From: Kuschelorhynchus macadamiae
Taxonomy: Eukaryota; Arthropoda; Insecta; Coleoptera; Curculionidae
Direction: 5' to 3'
DNA length: 64,000 bases
Assembly: GCA_030620095.1 (NCBI GenBank)
Contig: JAUTXW010002458.1
Span: forward strand, 364,001 to 428,000
The notes under the pieces were generated by a model. The model was given only the letters and a program-made list of their open reading frames with translations, was not told the origin of the DNA and did not search any database. Position 1 is the first letter of the stretch, and the number at the start of each line of letters is the position of its first letter. Below are positions 61,849 to 64,000 of this stretch, in pieces. The position numbers and the translations under genes were made by a program.

Positions 61849-64000
61849 CAGTGGCGGCTATTCAGGTAAAGTAGGTGAAGTGCTACTTCACCAGGAAAAA
61901 TAAACAAGCAAATATCTAACTATATTTATTAAATATCTCTTAAAATTTAAGTTTTTACATTCATCTATTCACCTAATTGTCAAAAAATAAACTGTACATC
62001 TCGAATAAATATTTTACTTGACCGTTGGCGGCATGTCTTTTTAAAACTTTATTATAGCAACTATAACAGCAGCAACAAACCGCTTCGACTTTGCTGGATA
62101 TGCTATGTTTGGTTTACGATTTTCCTGCTACGTTGCCATGACAACGCGTTCGCGGTGACGTCGAGCATATGAAAGAATAATGTTAACCAACGCAATACAA
62201 CGCTCTCGGTGAATTGCTAACGCAGTACACTACACCCACATGTCGTTCAGTTTGGGGTGGTTGTTTACTTTTATTTTCGCAGATTTCGCTGTAACCGGTT
62301 AGTTCCTTTGCAGTTTACTTGACTGTTTTGTGTTATATTTATTTATGGTGTTGTTACAACTTTGCTTGGTGTCGGGTTTATTAATTTACATTATTGATGA
62401 ATCCGATCACGGATGTGATTTGCATTTTGTTGGAAACTCCATTTAATCGATGGAAGGAACAAGATCAGAGTTTTAATCGACATCCTGGTTTTCGGCGTAC
62501 AAATGGTTATGTGTTAGTCAAATATTACAAAAATTGTTTTGCTGGCCTCGTTTACTAGTTTCCAATAAATATTCAGAATAAGGAAGGATTTGAAGGTATG
62601 TTAAATATACGAAGGTCTTTACATAAACATGGAGACGCGACGGAGCATTTAAAATGCGAATTAATGTTAAAAACATTTGTAAAAAATCAAAGCACTATAG
62701 CTGACACTTTAAAAGAAAATGCTAAACTATATAAAATACATTTTAACGAAAACGTCTGATAAAATAGACTATTTGTGTGCTTGGTAATTGACGCAGGGTA
62801 TAGGGCAATGTTACTATGGCGTAATATTGATGTCTGGCCATCTAAATGGCCTTAAAAAAAGAAAAAGCGCTGCAGGCTGTATTTGTCCATTATCTTGCGC
62901 ATCGTCTTATCCTTATAATGCAGCAAAGTTTAAAAATATTTCTAAATGTCGAATTTTTTTTGCAAGTCTGAGTGGTATTTCCTCATTTTTTAATCACTCA
63001 GCCAAACGAACGTATTCTCTTATATCTGCATCTACGAGGAGTATACCAACAATTACAGAAACTCGTTGGTCTTCAAATTCGAAGTTAGTAAATGTGATTG
63101 TTCAAGACTGGAATAAAGACGTCTCTGAATTTATTACAAACTGTGACAAATCTGATGAAAAATCAACCCGGCTTACGAGAGGATTTTTAGGTGAGATGAA
63201 CGATTTTGAATTTACGTTTCTGGCATTAGTGTTTAATGACATGTTTTCAATCACGGACATACTATTTGCGTTCTTCAAAAAAAATCGCTTGACATTCATT
63301 TTTGCATATCCAATATAAAACGGTGTCGTGACGCATTTTTTTAATACCATGTTTGATAAAGTTAATTCTATTAAAATCATTACAAGCTTGCTAAGCTTTC
63401 ATCTGAAGAAATTAGGGCCTAAGTATAGAACCCTTTTTTATGAAATATTGGACCATATTTTAACGGAAATGACACTAAGCTTTCAAGACTGTGAAAAACT
63501 TTTTATGTTTGGCAGATTCTGCCAAATTTTCCGAATATAGTTTAAATTTTCCAACTGGCCCGTTTGAAAATTTGTCACAGTTATATAAGGAAATATTTTC
63601 AAAAAGTCAACGACTTAAAAATGAGCTTGGTCTTATTTTTGCCATTGTCAGTAACAGGAATATATCGCCACAAGAGCAAGTGAAAAAAATTAATGAAAAT
63701 AAAGATGTTTTAACCAAAGCATATAAAGTGTTTTCTCTAATTTTGACAATACCGTCGACAAGTGCTTCAGTGGAAAGAAGTTTTTTTTGCCTCAAACGTG
63801 TAAAAACTTATTTAAGAAATACATTATCTAAAGAAAGACTTACTTTTCTAGGCAATATTTCAGTTCAAAAGGAATTTCTGGAGGAGATTAAGGCAACTCA
63901 TCCATTTTATGAGGATGTTATAAATAAATTTGCTGCTATGAAGGATAGGAGAATTGATTTATTATACAAAATGTAGGTAATTTGTAAAAAAATATTCTAT
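61849..64000 (+). mobile_element. hAT element (ZMYM1-like), runs off the window
   Basis: The left terminus CAGTGGCGGCTATTCAGG at 61849 fits hAT ends (CAGTGGCG). The likely 8-bp duplication on this side is GTGTAAAT (61841-61848), but its partner lies outside the window. The leader 61900-62396 is GC-richer and may hold the promoter. The transposase starts at 62397. Confidence 0.75.
62397..63976 (+). pseudogene. hAT transposase (zf-TTF / ZMYM1-like), frameshifted
   Basis: ATG 62397 opens MNPITDVICILLETPFNRWK. A TTF-type zinc-finger region follows in pieces (CFAGLVY, then NKEGFEGMLNIRRSLHKHGD). Next are a HLNGLKKRKSAAGCICPLSC segment (about 62850; family motif DGA..MSG..NGLQ), FFASLSGISSFFNHSAKRTY, TRWSSNSKLVNVIVQDWN, LTRGFLGEMNDFEFTFLALV (about 63169), and the dimerisation domain LTIPSTSASVERSFFCLKRV with a KTYLRNTLS tail (about 63745). 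ORF end at 63976. Frame breaks near 62550, 62760, 63318 and 63500, and the first catalytic Asp region is deleted. A relic, though the C-terminal half is well kept. Confidence 0.85.

Overview
The window is AT-rich eukaryotic DNA, almost certainly from an insect (the order cannot be told from sequence alone). The reasons are one exon resembling the arthropod-specific beaten-path (beat) family, several insect-type transposons (DD41D and Tc1-like mariners, Transib, PIF/Harbinger, pogo, hAT, Penelope, non-LTR, and an LTR element with an envelope-like end), eight (AT)n tracts, and spliced short exons. No bacterial operons, rRNA, tRNA or CRISPR were seen. Nearly everything is layered transposon debris in what looks like intronic or intergenic host DNA.

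Layout. 0-6 kb: two direct copies of a roughly 0.75 kb repeat bracket two oppositely oriented fragments of one non-LTR retrotransposon, a long foldback element and a hairpin. 7.06-10.57 kb: an almost intact PIF/Harbinger transposon with perfect 58-bp terminal repeats and a TTA target duplication. Its two genes, a MADF/BESS protein (+) and the transposase (-), interlock: the last exon of each lies inside an intron of the other. 12.6-19.26 kb: two head-to-head DD41D mariner-like copies; the left one is split by a 4.1-kb Transib element (RAG1-core homologue, termini starting CACAGTG) with a 5-bp target duplication. 19.7-23.5 kb: LTR/TRIM-like repeats, then a Tc1-like element split by a non-LTR retrotransposon with a 10-bp target duplication.

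23.5-36 kb: mostly unrecognised DNA with the best host-gene evidence, a beat-like exon at 29162-29315 (-) and a second well-formed exon at 27274-27365 (-), plus a hAT relic and small RT fragments. 36.3-40.25 kb: a defective LTR retrotransposon with a 70-bp tandem array, whose 3' LTR is split by a 2.2-kb dispersed element. 40.8-45.7 kb: a Penelope fragment, a THAP first exon in an inverted duplication, and a 2.7-kb non-LTR element bounded on both sides by (AT)n. 49.8-53.9 kb: a pogo transposase relic, a non-LTR relic and a Penelope relic abutting one another. 56.2-57.4 kb: a Gypsy gag relic. 58.3-59.3 kb: an inverted mariner-type relic. 61.85 kb to the end: a hAT element (zf-TTF/ZMYM1-like) running out of the window.

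How parts work together: only the Harbinger element looks near-functional. Its transposase would cut the matching terminal repeats, with the MADF protein as the DNA-binding partner usual in this superfamily. All other coding regions are broken, and many can be ordered in time by which element interrupts which.
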